A DNA stretch of 64,000 nucleotides from Symsagittifera roscoffensis (GCF_963678635.1 NC_087062.1:29286833-29350832); one strand, 5' to 3'. Positions 10,556 through 21,829 are shown, numbered from the stretch's first letter. Notes: generated by a model not told the origin, from the sequence alone. Numbers and translations: made by a program.

Positions 10556-11450
10556 GCAAGCCTTCTCCACTCCCGTGACAGCAGTCAGACTGGAGTCAAA
10601 CGTCCACATCCATCACACCACCAGCACGAGGCTCACTGCTCTTTCCTGGAAGAAGGCATACGAGTGCCAGCCACCCACCCCAAAGAAGTGACCAGTAGAC
10701 CGGGCCCCCTCCCAGACTCACGAGAAGCAACTGAAGAAAACAGGCAAGATGTGTCGGCCAGCAGCTTCCCACATAGCTGTAGAACAGACATGGCTCCAGG
10801 CAAGAAGTGCAGCCACACTGGAGTGAAAGCAACGACAACTGAGAGGCGCTTACACAGCTGCATGGCGATATTAGATCCGAAAAAGTATAGTACAAAGCAC
10901 TGAAGCTCATCACAGAATATGGGGCAGACGTCGTCATCTACACTGAAGGATCAGCTGCGGCTGGCACAAGCAAGGGATGAGCGGGGTTTGACGTCACCAG
11001 AGGCGATCCAGAGAACTCGACTTTGCTGATTGAGATGAGCATCAAAAGAAGGGAGCTGACATCTTCTTACGAATGAGAGAGAAGCAAAGCTGAGTGCGAC
11101 CGAGTAGATAAGAAACGCAGAGCCGGAAGTCTGTAAGGTACTGATTTGCACGGATAGTCAATCTGTCTTACCACAGTCCTTCCAAAACAAATCTGGAGAT
11201 ACAGATGAGCACCGAACAAACCTTGAAAAACCTAAGCTAGGAGACTTTAGATACCGAGCTACTTGAGCATACGAGCAACTAAAAGCGAAAAATCCTCACA
11301 ACCAGTGTCATTAGAAGCGGCAAAAGCCTTCATCAAAAAAATTATCACGGATGGTGAGCTCTCTCACCCTAGAGTCGCCGCAGTCTACAGAAAATTTTCA
11401 CTGAAAAAGAATAAAGAAGCCAAAAAACAGAAAAGGACGTGTTGAACTTT
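10556..11450 (+). pseudogene. Decayed non-LTR retrotransposon fragment with RNase H domain
   Basis: The plus strand reads, with interruptions, AVRLESNVHIHHTT and TRLTALSWKKAYEC, as in the region after RT in I/R1-type LINEs. An RNase H-like block follows: DVVIYTEGSAAAGTSKG near 10930-10980 (families usually have YTDGS), LLIEMSIKRRELTSSYE, then VLICTDSQSVLPQSF near 11140-11180. These correspond to the first and third acidic blocks of RNase HI. In-frame stops (for example TGA at 10978-10980) and shifts kill the frame. Local GC content is higher than in the flanks, as expected for an imported coding relic. The RT core is not seen. Confidence 0.65.
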
Positions 11451-11589
11451 CGGACCGATGGTCACAAGTTTTGACATCATAACAGAAGAACCCGCCTTGA
11501 CAATGGCGTTGGCAGTGAAGACGCTTTAATAGCAGCCCTCACTGACGCTCCTCCATAGTCAACAAGAATAACATCAAAGGGGCATACTA

Positions 11590-11640
11590 AACACCCAAGG
11601 CTTTGCCCTGATATGCGAGCGGTCTTGTTTATGCTTTTTT
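11590..11640 (+). repeat. 3' fragment of the hairpin-ended repeat
   Basis: ggctttgccctgatatgcg then agcggtcttgttta matches the terminal hairpin and tail of the repeat copies at 8769 and 50327. It follows directly on the LINE relic. Confidence 0.6.
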
Positions 11641-12222
11641 TTGCTATCAATTTATTTCTCTCAATTTTGCTATCAATTTATTTTATTGAACTCGTGTAAT
11701 AAAAATACGAAATGAAAATAATTTTTAACTAGCATGAAAAAGAAATTGAAAAAGTTTACCGACGGTAGTGACTTCCTCTTAAAAGTTCTTTACACGAGTA
11801 GTCTTAAAATTAGCATGAATCAAAATTGGCATGAAAAAGCAATTGAAATAGTATACTTCAAACTTTTTTTCAAAATTTATCTCGTTTCCACCAGCCAAGG
11901 TAACAAGACTTGAAGTAGTAATGCGTCGATTTATTTAAAATTCACACAATTTCACGAAGAAAGTTTCAAAACTTTTAAAGGGGTAACTATACTTTTGAAT
12001 GTCGAATTCTGTATGTAGAATTCTGAGTGATGAATTTGGTATCTCTCAAAACTACAGAAACGTCGAGACAAGTTTGGCTCATGTCGTCGGCTGAAAGCGA
12101 GACGAGATAGCACCAAGGCCAGATAGCCGCTAGTACTAGGGGAACGGTATTGTTCCAGCTCTTAAAGGTTTCTAAATACAATCAAGAAACTTTGAATTAA
12201 ACTAAATTGAAATATATCTGTA
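11641..12222. other. 3' flank of the TMEM272-like gene, no other gene
   Basis: AT-rich sequence. Transcription of the minus-strand gene presumably ends here. A 64-codon minus-strand ORF at 11987-12181 shows no family features. Confidence 0.4.
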
Positions 12223-13504
12223 CTAGTTAATATTTGGTTTATCTTCTCGACTCAAAAAGACACAACACAACAAAATAAGGATGATAATGGCTGTCAAACT
12301 AAACACATAGCTTCCAATGTATAAGGTGCGGTTGCAGTAAGTAGTTAAATGTTCATCTTTGAATGTCACTTTATGGATCACTCCCAAAGTCCATACACAG
12401 CCCACAACGAGCCATACTATGTCCAAAAGTGCTAGTAGAAATGTGATCCCGTTTTGTGTGTTTTGTGTAAGCTGGGTCAATTTCAGGATAGGCAAAACTT
12501 GTAGCAAAGATTGACTTACACTGAATGATAAATGAAAAACTGAGCAGAGATCGTAAAAAAACTTTACCTTTCGCCAAAAATTACAATGGATGAAATGATC
12601 AAATCTCTATCGAAACAAAATTGCAGGCTTTTTTGAGTTGGAAATTTTATGCTGAGCATAATTTATATTTGACGATTTTTTCTATTCATGGTATTTGTAC
12701 TATAATGGACAAAGTGCTTCGCAAAGCAGTTGAAGAAACCAAAAAAAACTGCCAAAATATCATTGAAAACATATGATTTGAGATTATAAAATGATAAATA
12801 TGCCAACCCTGAATAGCTGTAACTGAAGAATGTGGAAGCAAGAACAGGCGGAGGCTGTGAGAATTAGCAATACTCCCATCACTAACAGGTACACTGGTAT
12901 GCGGGGCTCAACTCGACAGTCTTTACATTTCAACTCAGCCAGATCTCTTTATGAAAAAGGAAACAAAAAGCAAACCAAAAACAGGCAAAATGAGTGATTT
13001 TTTTTCCAAAAGGTCAAATGATGAAAAATGGACTTCAGTTATACCGCACTTTTTGAAAGCTCCTCATTAAACGAACTGTACATTGACATGTAGCATCATT
13101 ATAGATTGTAGTTAAATTATTTAGGAATTATTTGCTGTGCAAATAAATTAACTATTGATTTGATTTTTTACCAAAATCCGTTCCGTTCTGAAACTAGTTT
13201 AGTTTTTGAAAAATCTTAAAATAATTATTTATTTAGTTTAATAAATAATAAATTATAACGAGTTTTGATTAATGTTATATTGATTAATGTTTATGGAAGT
13301 ATCGACTCGAGAAGAAAAAGATCCCTGAGAAGAATATGGTGGCAAAGACAACGCAGAAGAGTGCAGTTAGCAGATTGGCCCCAATTAAACACATGTTCTT
13401 TACTCTTCCTCGCTTCCGTTGTTCAGCTAGGCGGGCCTCTCTCAGAGTTCGGCGGCCTGTGCGTCCATTAGTTCGATGGATGCCGCCGCATGTATGAAGC
13501 GAAT
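12223..13504 (-). CDS. Exons 2-4 of the TMEM272-like gene (all four TM segments)
   Basis: Three exons within 1.3 kb: 13504-13307 (TM1), 12944-12824 (TM2 with the CKDC and IPVYLLV motif) and 12520-12223 (TM3, TM4 and stop). Acceptors are TTTAG, AAAGAG and ATTCAG. Frames agree across joins. If exon 1 at 20 kb belonged to another gene, these exons would still form the conserved membrane core. The last exon ends in a short hydrophilic tail (SREDKPNIN). Confidence 0.68.
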
Positions 13505-16500
13505 CTAAATACGAAGATTGATATATCAGAAGGTTTTTGGTTTCATTAAAATATCTGTCAATATACATTTAGTGGATAAAGTTGTATGTGTTAAGGAACT
13601 TGAATGACAGTTCTGGCCCCGCGAGTCGAGATTTTTCACCTAATTTGAAGCAAGATTTGAGCGGTTTGAACGGTTTTTTTATACAATTACTGTCAAAATC
13701 TTGCTTCAAAATGAGCGGTTTGAGCGGTTTTTGAACGAATTATCTAAAAAAACCGCTCAAACCGCTCATTTTGAAGCAAGATTTTGACCGTAATTGTCTA
13801 AAAAAACCGCTCAAATCGCTCAAATCTTACATTTTTTCCAGTGGTTATTTTGCTCGAGCATTTGAAAAAAGTCGCTCACATTGTTTTTGGTCAAGACATC
13901 GAAAAAAATCTTGCTTGATTTGAGAACGGTTAAGCACTTTTATTAAATTGTAGATAGTATTTCAACTGCATCTTAGCGTGGTTTGACCAAAAATGCTTAT
14001 CCTACAATTTCCATTTATGAAAAAAGGCTTATCCTACAATTTCCTACAGTTTCATATACTCAGAAAATATTTAAAAAACTCTAGGATAAGCGTTTTTTTC
14101 ATATATGGAAATTGTTGGATAAACATTTTTTCATATATGGAAATTGTAGGATAAACATTTTTTCATATATGGAAATTGTAGGATAAACATTTTTTTCATA
14201 TATGGAAAATGTAATATAAGCATTTTTGGTCAACCCACGCTAAGATGCAGTTGAAATACTATCTACAATTTAATAAAAGTGCTTTAAAAATAGTGCGAAA
14301 TAGAAGCAATTTCTAAGTTAAAAAGTTGTATTTAAAAAATCATTTTCAGTTAATTTCACAAATAAACAAAAAGAATACAAAAAGGTCCTGAATAGTTAAA
14401 ATCCTCAAATTTTACTCAAAAGAAAATTTACACAAAATAAAATTATTTTATGCTCTTTAACTACTTTTTCCGAGAAGACCATTTTAGAGGAAAATACAAA
14501 TTTTAACTAGCTTTTCTCCTATTAAAATACTGAGATCTACTCAACAATTTTCATACTAATAGGAAAATAAGGATAGCTGATTGATTGGTAAAAAATGACA
14601 TAAGAGTTTTCACAAATTTTTTATACAATTTTTTCCTAACTTAGAAAAAAGAACTAAGTAATGAACCATTTGAGCCAAAAAATGACAGATTAGGCCTGGA
14701 AAGGAGCCGGGCCTAAGGACTGGTTATCAGAGTTAACTTTAGTGTGCTCTGTGATAACGCGGAGTTAAGACTACAACTAATTTTTTTAAATCTTGAAGTT
14801 GATGTTTACCTTAATTTCCATTTTTTGTATCTGTTTAGATTTAAATGATAAACCTTAGAGTCTACAGTAAAGTAGTGCGATCAAAAATATGACAAACATT
14901 ACAGGTCAAGCTGTGCATTCTGTGCATTCTGTGCATTGTAAAAGGATTACGCAACAGGCTAAAATCAGATTTCTCGCGGTATCCGCAACATTGCTACTTT
15001 TCTTTGATCTTCTTTGCTGTTTTGCATTCCAGAAACAAATACTTAAAACATTGTACCGCTCAAAATCGCTCAAAAGTAGGCGATGTATTTGCGGAATCCA
15101 GAATATTTTGTGAAATCCACAAACAAATAAGAAGACATGTGTATAGTTACATTGAGCTGTTGCGCTATACGCACTTGTTAGCGGAATCTGCAAATTGTAA
15201 GTGGAATCAACAAATTGTAAGTGGAATCCGCATTTTGTTTGCCGATTCCAATTAAATTTGCGGATTCCACTTACATTTTGCGGATTCCACTTACATTTTG
15301 TGGAATCCACCTACAGTTGCGGAATCCAGAACAACTAGCTATATTTACCAACTTGCTGAAAATATTACAATACTCTTGTTTTTACGCGAAATCCACGAAA
15401 TTTTAATATGTGGATTCCACTTACATTTTGGAACATGTTTACAAATTTGTCTCTGGAATTCAGGAACGTAGAGACACAAATTTTTGCGCCTATCTAGTGC
15501 ACAGTTTGGTCTCGTAATGAATCATAAAAGCTCATTATGTTTTTATCAAATCAGCAAAAAAATGTTGTTTCCATACGAGAACAGTGTATAAAACATAAGG
15601 ACAAATTGAGGGAGTTCGTATTTTTGCCCATCTTGCTATAGTTTTTTTCTGATCTCAGATCAATAGAGACACATAAACCAGTATATCATGAATACCACCG
15701 AGCACATTTATTTTACAGAATATCAGATCATCACCGATAAACAAAGACGAATTTCAAGTGAACCTAGTTCAATTAAATTATTTGATATCGTTATATGTTG
15801 CACCGACACCTGTTTTCCTCCGAACCAGAAATTCAATAATTTCAAATCAAATGAAATTTCTCGTAAACGTAGGGGACAAGGCGTATAATATTTTTTTTTA
15901 AATGTGAAATAATTTTTGAAACAAAAAAACAGCACGCAAAAACAGCACTGAATTAAAAAGTATAAATTTTAAAAAAATGAAAAAAGCATTTATTTTGTTT
16001 GCTTACATTCTTCCCAGCGTATAAAAACTCAGAACTTTTTGACGCTACAAAACACTTTTGATCATATAATAGTAGAACCATCTACACATTATTTACTTGG
16101 TGGTGACTTTACTATTACATATTAGGAAAAAGCAAAAGACTCTTTGAATTGATAAGCATACCGAACTGTAACAATAGTTTCTTACAAATTGTAAAAAAAC
16201 ACCAGGAAAATTTAGAGCAGTAGGACATCGACAAAAAAACCACACATGTTGATGAATTTAACAATTTTTTGCAATTGTTAGAGAGAAACACAAAACTTCA
16301 AAAAAACTATTACTCAAAAACCAAATTAATTCATTTTTTTTAGCAGATACAATGGAAAGTGAAAAAAAATCAAATCGCTAAAAAATAATTGCAATTTAGA
16401 TAAATATGGACTTAATTACGAATAATATAAAAAGATTTGTTCGGTTTTGCTCCCAGTTTGACAAAACTTCTACAAAAGTGTTTGGATAGACAAACTTCAC

Positions 16501-19500
16501 CGGAAAATTTCCAAATTGCTAAAGCCAAATCTCTCTTGAAAAAAGGCAATTATCTATACTCATCAAGCTTAAGCCGATATCTTTTTTTACCGGTTTTAGG
16601 TAAAACTTTTGAGCGGGTCATTTATAGCAGGATGAACTAATTTCTTTAAAAGTATCAATTATAACATGACTGACAGTTTGGTTTAAAATCATAAAAGTAG
16701 AAGTGCGTCAAAATTGAAAATCTAAGTCCACGAAGACACAGTTCACACACCTTGGCCATAAAAAAGGAATACAGGTTTTCGGGGACATGTTTTTAGACCT
16801 TCCGAAATTCTATTTGAAGACCAACAAAAATTCGTTGTTACTGAAACCAATAAATTTCAAAAAAAAAATGTGAAACATGGATTACCAAAAGGATCAATAT
16901 TAGGCCCTTTTCTTTTCATCATTTAAATAAAAAATTTTGAATTAGATGGCAAAAGTAAAAACAATCTAATTTGTATGCAGAAAACCCTGTCATGAAACAA
17001 CAGCCGGAACCAGTGATTTAACCAGTATACACCAGGAAGATATGGACAAAATAAGCTTACGCGAATAAAGTTGAAACAGAAACAAGGATACTATCGAAGA
17101 AGAGCAGAGGAAAATCAGATGTAGAATTGAATGGAAGAACTATCAAAAAGACACCATCGTTCCGTTACTTAGGTGTTCAAATTGACTCTTATCTTTCCTT
17201 TATAGATTATGTAAAAATTTTTCGAAATTTGTGGAGACTTTGTGGTATATTTTACAGAAAGATAAAACTTATAGATGAAGACCAATAACTAAAAGCATTT
17301 AACGCTTACGCTTATGTGAAACCCAATTTCACAGTACGCAGTTTTAGCCGATGGTTCGACAGACACAACTTTATTAGAAACAGTCGAACTCAAAATTAAA
17401 CGACTTCTGAGAACTGTTTGCTTTAAGAGAAAAAAAGAGCGTAGAAGAAATATGAATAAAACGAAAAATATTAACGTTATTAAGTAAGGTTTTGAGAAAA
17501 TAGTGCATGTTACCATATTTCAGGAAGCGGTAACTGAGAATTTGTATAAAAGAGTTTCATCTAGGCCGATAGCTGTGCATTCAAAAGGTGGTGCTAGATT
17601 TAAAAATTGTTTGAACTTTGTTCTGGAATACTACTGAAATTTTGTTCACTGGGTTCAGAGTTACATCCAACTCCAATTACAAGTCCTCAATCAAGAGCTT
17701 TGCACAGTTTTAATTAAGAAATTATCAACTGGTTAAACTCTTTTTTGATTAGAAACAACTTTAGAACATGTCCTCAAGGGTAGATATACTGCTGAAATTT
17801 TCCACCTAATTTCGCATTATTATTTTTTAACTCGCTAAATTATTAACTTTAATGACTTACTGATTAAAAAAACCAACCGATTTCATAGCAGATCAGTGGC
17901 GCTGGAATTATGCAAGTTCCACGACGAGCATGCGATGAGATTTAATTTAGTAGTAAATATAGTAAAATTTACAGTGACTGGAATCTATGTTGCAAACAAC
18001 TAATTATAATTATTGTTTTGATTATGATTCTTATCATGATTATTATAATTTTTATTAAACAATAAAAATCGCAAAAAATTAGATCGGAGATTCAATCTGA
18101 AATTTCTAGTCTGAAAAAAACTCGATTTTTTTTTCTAATAGCAAGGTAAGTTTTTTATTTGATTTAAAAATTTAAATCCTCATTGAAAACGTTATGCATG
18201 GTACCAAACTGAACCATGCATAACGCATGGAACTGAGTTTTTCTGAAAAGCATGGAACTGAGTTTTTCTGAAAAGAAAGAATTTCAAATGTTTTTTTTTA
18301 CTTTTTCATTTACAAATGCATAAAGCCAGTTAAAAAGATGTCAAAAGGGAAATCAGGGGCGATTCTAGGGTTTTCTCGAGGGGGAGGGGGTTTCAAAAAA
18401 AATCAAAGATTTTGTCGATTTTTTTCTATGTTGACCAAATTGATTTCTGAGCTCTCCAAAATCACTATGAAGGCCCCATTTTGACCACAAATTCTAGGCC
18501 GCAGGCAAAAACAGGCCAAAAAGGCGTTTTCAGGTTCTTTTTAGAAAATTTTGACCAAAAAAATGCGCTCCCCACTCAAATTTAGTATATATCAGCGCCA
18601 AAGGCGCCTGTAGAAAGAATTAAGGGTCACTCAGCCAAAATGGATATCTCAAAAAGTACAAAAGGGGGAGCCCTTTGGTCGGCAGGGGGTCGAATTCCTG
18701 AGAAGGGGGGGTCGTCAGCCCCCCGCACCCCCAAATCCGCTGTTGAAAGAAATCTCGTAGGCCAATAATTTTGTTTCGCTACATGATTTAAGGGTAAAAA
18801 AAACGATACCTTTTCTAAGTTAGTTTTTGCTGACTACTAGGAGTTTTGTAGATAAATTCCAGAACCCCACATGCAACTTGTCGGCAGCTATATGACTTCA
18901 GTCGTCAAAGTTAAACTTATAATTGACTCCAAAAAAACTTCGAACCACTAAATATGTATAGTTAGGAGATTTTTTTCAAAAAATTAAACTTTTTGTTTTC
19001 AAAAACTTTTTGTTTGAAGACTTATTTGTATGCAAACATTATAGGTATCTAAATTTTTCTACATGCTCAAATTTGAAAAACAAATTCAAGTTGTTTCTGA
19101 TCTGTTTCGTTTTTCATCTTTTATGATCTTTTTTTTAACAAAAAGTTTGCATGATAGCGAAAGTTTACTTACGAATCTTTCAAGAAGTTCTAAGATAGGG
19201 GAATTTTGATTAGGATTGTCTGGTCAACCCGGGAGAGTTAATTGCTTACGCACTAAACTCTTGAACTTTTGGTAGAAAAATCTGTTTTGGTATTAAGATT
19301 CAATTATCTATAGAACAGGGGCGGATTTAGGGGGGTGCGGGGGGGGGGGGCGGACGCCTTCCCCCTCAGGGATTCGACCCCCTGCCGACCCAAAGGGTCC
19401 CCGCTTTGATACTTTTTCAGAAATCCATTTTTGGCCGACCCGCCCTAAAATTTTTCTAAAGGCGCCTTCGGCGCCAATATATACTAACTTCGAGGGGGAG

Positions 19501-20279
19501 CGCGAGCCAAAAAGATTTGATGACTGTTTTTTCAAAACTTTACCTGCGGCTATGGGCAAAACAGTGCTTTGGAAGAGCTAGAAAAATCAATTTGGTCGAC
19601 CTAAAAAAAAAAAAGGTCGTCAAATTTTTGGAAAACTTTTTGAAAATCCGCCCCCCTCGAGAAAATCCTAGATCCGCCCCTGCTATAGAATCAATTATCG
19701 CTAGTAAAAATGATCATACGCTTACGTTTTTACTATGCAAAATCCTTTATAATCGATATCATTCGTTTTTTCAATGCGGTGTCAATGATATATGAGTAAA
19801 AAGCAGAAAGTTCAAGTTATTTGTTTCTCGGTACAAGAAATTTTTTATTGAACACATAAGGTATATTGAACGAAGGGCTTCAACACAATAAATATCAATT
19901 GGCTGTACCATATATTTTACACAGCGTACTGTTATATCGTTCTCTGACCTGTTCTAATTGGCAAATGGAATGGAGACACCAAAAAAGCATCCATGTTCTC
20001 CAGAGTTTGCACATGTGCTCGGGGGTCCAGCATACTTTCCGTGTAAGTGGGAGGACTAATTCCATCTATGGACTCCAAATACTGAGGGGGGCTTATGTCT
20101 TCGTCTGCAGTTGGCTCACCCGGGGCTAAACTGATGGCACGAATCATTGGAAATTCCGGCGCCGTCTGCGGGTTTTGAGAAGGCATATCTTGACTAGCCA
20201 GAGGTGGATCGATATCTCGGCTACTTCCATTTTGAGCTGCGACTTGTTGTGAGCTTTCGTCGGAATTTTGTGCTGCCAT
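12223..20279 (-). CDS. TMEM272-like four-pass membrane protein, four-exon gene (model)
   Basis: Inferred exons on the minus strand are 20279-20036, 13504-13307, 12944-12824 and 12520-12223. Their lengths of 244, 198, 121 and 298 nt join in one frame of 287 codons including the stop. The N-terminus is acidic and Ser/Gln-rich with two PPxY motifs (SPPQYLES and SPPTYTE), potential WW-domain ligands. A basic segment and TM1 follow (ANLLTALFCVVFATIFFSG). Exon 3 carries C-x2-C-x5-P-x-IPVYLLV leading into TM2. Exon 4 holds TM3 (FLLALLDIVWLVVGCVW), then YCNRTLYIGSYVFSLT leading into TM4. The Cys/PxIPVYLLVxG and YC..TLY signatures are, to my knowledge, those of TMEM272-type proteins, whose function is poorly known. 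The donor of exon 2 (CGA|GTCGAT) and that of exon 3 (TCA|GTTACA) are weak matches, so exact borders need transcript data. The join of exon 1 across a transposon-filled intron of about 6.5 kb is inference. Confidence 0.6.
13651..13829. repeat. Inverted repeat, arms of about 80 bp
   Basis: The arms carry gagcggtttgaacggttt and the complement aaccgctcaaatcgctc, with caaaatcttgcttcaaaat and its complement inside. The centre is near 13740. It lies in intron 1 of the TMEM272-like gene and is probably a foldback MITE. Confidence 0.8.
13933..14283. mobile_element. MITE with 68-bp terminal inverted repeats and TTA target duplication
   Basis: The ends start AGCACTTTTATTAAATTG and match as reverse complements for about 68 bp (13933-14000 and 14216-14283). 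The trinucleotide TTA lies directly outside both ends (13930-13932 and 14284-14286). A TTA duplication is typical of PIF/Harbinger-type MITEs. The interior holds about four tandem units of roughly 31 bp containing tcatatatggaaattgta (14097-14210). No coding capacity. Confidence 0.85.
14284..14890. other. Intronic AT-rich DNA, nothing recognised
   Basis: Lies inside the inferred first intron of the TMEM272-like gene. No repeats or ORFs of note. Confidence 0.35.
14897..15519. mobile_element. MITE of the CATTACGAGGCCAAACTG family
   Basis: The left end (cattacaggtcaagctgtgc) and right end (gcacagtttggtctcgtaatg region, about 15499-15519) are imperfect terminal inverted repeats. The interior is dense in gcggattccacttacattttg-type repeats in both orientations, giving extensive foldback potential. 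The same termini and interior occur at 21278-21829, and partly at 44133, 46411 and 48703. No transposase. Class not assigned because no clear target duplication was seen. Confidence 0.75.
16230..17700 (+). pseudogene. LINE reverse-transcriptase relic
   Basis: Readable RT blocks in order on the plus strand: a segment ending FLPVLGKTFERVIYSRMN (16437-16640), then VKHGLPKGSILGPFLFII near 16870-16925 (the family block is GVPQGSILGPLLF), a degraded YADD region near 16975, and FRYLGVQIDSYLSFIDYV near 17165-17215 (the thumb motif). Between them the frame is shifted and interrupted by stops. This order is that of Jockey/CR1-type LINE ORF2. It is clearly dead and sits in the first intron of the TMEM272-like gene, antisense to it. 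Confidence 0.8.
17701..18353. repeat. Intronic DNA with a perfect hairpin and a 27-bp duplication
   Basis: gttatgcatggt and accatgcataac (about 18190-18223) form a perfect 12-bp stem. Immediately after, gcatggaactgagtttttctg is present twice in tandem (about 18223-18276). Otherwise featureless. Confidence 0.5.
18354..18742. mobile_element. hAT-type MITE copy (diverged)
   Basis: Begins CAGGGGCGATTCTAGGGTTT with CTCGAGGGGG just inside and ends ccaaatccgctg. Shares the ggcgccaaaggcgcc-like segment and gcagggggtcgaattcctg with the copies at 399, 1415 and 19316. The right end has lost bases and no target duplication is evident. Confidence 0.75.
19316..19682. mobile_element. hAT-type MITE with target duplication CTATAGAA
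   Basis: Bounded by CAGGGGCGGATTTAGG and the complement of CAGGGGCGGATCTAGG. The octamer CTATAGAA lies immediately outside both ends (19308-19315 and 19683-19690). This is the cleanest insertion of the family in the window and fixes both termini and the 8-bp duplication. Confidence 0.92.
20036..20279 (-). CDS. Exon 1 of the TMEM272-like gene, PPxY-bearing N-terminus
   Basis: The ATG at 20279-20277 opens MAAQNSDESSQQV. The exon encodes 81 codons plus one base and ends at a donor GAAA|GTATGC. It carries two PPxY motifs (PPQY, PPTY) in an acidic, Pro-rich context, with no membrane segment of its own. Proteins of the TMEM272 type commonly have such a Pro-rich N-terminus ahead of TM1. Its phase (1) matches the acceptor of the TM1 exon at 13504. 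If unspliced, the frame instead runs on to 19932 as a protein of about 116 residues. Confidence 0.6.
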
Positions 20280-20289
20280 CAAAAGTAAT

Positions 20290-21277
20290 ACGAAAAACTA
20301 ATTCTCTTTCCGTGTCAAACTGTTATCGTCGTATAAATGCTAAGCGGCGGTGGTTTAAAATCGCTAAAATTATTTCTTCGTTAATTTTTAGCGAGGTCAG
20401 AAGTCAGAATCTAAACTGAGTTTCGTCTTTAGCAAATTTTGGGCTTTTGATTGTTTTGAAATATGTAATTTGCAAATTCAGTTCATTTTTTCTGAATATT
20501 GTAATGCAGTTTCTACTAAGGATAACCAATCTCAAAACTGTGAATTAAACAAAAATTATAAAAGCAGTGAGCCATTTTCATGAACAACAAACAAATCTCA
20601 ATGAGGAGGGGTCAAGTTACGCTGACCGGATATCATAAAATCCTCAAGTATTGTAATATAAGATTGAAAACTGATCAAAAGCTAAAATTTTTGATAAGTG
20701 GAGCGATAGTTTGAGCCTAAAGTAGTTAATAAAATGTTTTTTGCTCAATCAACCTTTTTATCCAATTAAAAGCAAAAATGTAAAAACAAACATGTTTAAA
20801 AACCCATCATTATGTCGAATAGAAATTCATTTAGAAAATTAAGATATCAAAACCTTCGAAAAATGTTTATACTTCAGTACTGAAGTAATGTCTCATTTTG
20901 CGCAACGATAACATGGAGAATTGAGTCAACATTGATAAAACAAAGCACAACTTGACCCCTAACTTACTTGATCTCTGTAGTCTTTCTTATTATGTGCATG
21001 GACAAAAAGAGATTAAGTAGAGTGTGACATACAAAACATTTCATGCATCGCAAGCCATAAATTACTTCAGCTGCGATTAGTCGAAGCAATGATCTTGAAG
21101 CCTCGAGTTTTACTCAATAATATGAAACCTCAAATTTTCAAGTCTGTTTTTGTTTCAAAAACAGAAATAAGAGAGAAAATTCCTTTCGGCTGCATTTTAG
21201 TTTTGTACTTTTTAAGATGAAAATACACAAATGAACTTCATGTGGTATTGAAAATTTCCGAAAAGTACTGATCAATG
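20290..21277. other. Upstream region of the TMEM272-like gene; no other gene
   Basis: AT-rich, no ORF of note. It should contain the promoter of the minus-strand gene, but I see no diagnostic motif. Confidence 0.35.
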
Positions 21278-21829
21278 TCATTACGAGGCCAAACTGTGCA
21301 CCGGATAGGCGCACCGTTTGGTGCATGTAGGCCTCCGAAATCCAGAGATAAGTTTTTAAACAGGTTCCAAAACGTAAGTGGATTCCATTAGCGAATATTC
21401 TCGTAAATTCCACTTAGAAATATACTGTAAACATATTTTTATCGGCACATTAACTGTAACGCAGAACCTGCAACGAGTGAATATAGCTAGTTTGTTCTGG
21501 ATTCTGCATTTTACAGGGATTCCGCAAAATGAAAGTGGATTCTGCAAGCTGTAAGAATAATTCTCAACTACAAGCAGATTCAACATTATTGTAATTTAAA
21601 ATGTACTGAATATATTTTTGGTTTTAGTTAACCCAATTTTTTTCTGGATTGCCCTATTTTGATAGTTTTGGAGCGATTTTGAGCGATACATTATTATAGA
21701 TATTTAGCTATCCAAAATAGCAAAAGTATAAAAAATAAGTTTTTGTGGATTCTGCGACGAATCTATTTTCAGTTTGTTTTGAATCTCACTTACATTTCAC
21801 AAAATACACAGATTGGCCTCGTAATGGAC
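21278..21829. mobile_element. MITE of the CATTACGAGGCCAAACTG family
   Basis: The left terminus is CATTACGAGGCCAAACTG and the right terminus is the near-complement ending GGCCTCGTAATG. The interior contains aagtggattccat, ggattccgcaaaatgaaag and similar blocks shared with the copy at 14897-15519. Two minus-strand ORFs inside are shadows of the repeat. Confidence 0.8.

Noticed and set aside
10596-10937. 113-codon minus-strand ORF with hydrophobic segments
   Set aside because: The plus strand here reads as a LINE relic with recognisable blocks; the minus ORF is its shadow.
14906-15310. 134-codon minus-strand ORF rich in CGFH, DSTY and WNPQN
   Set aside because: Repetitive translation of the GGATTCCAC units of the MITE.
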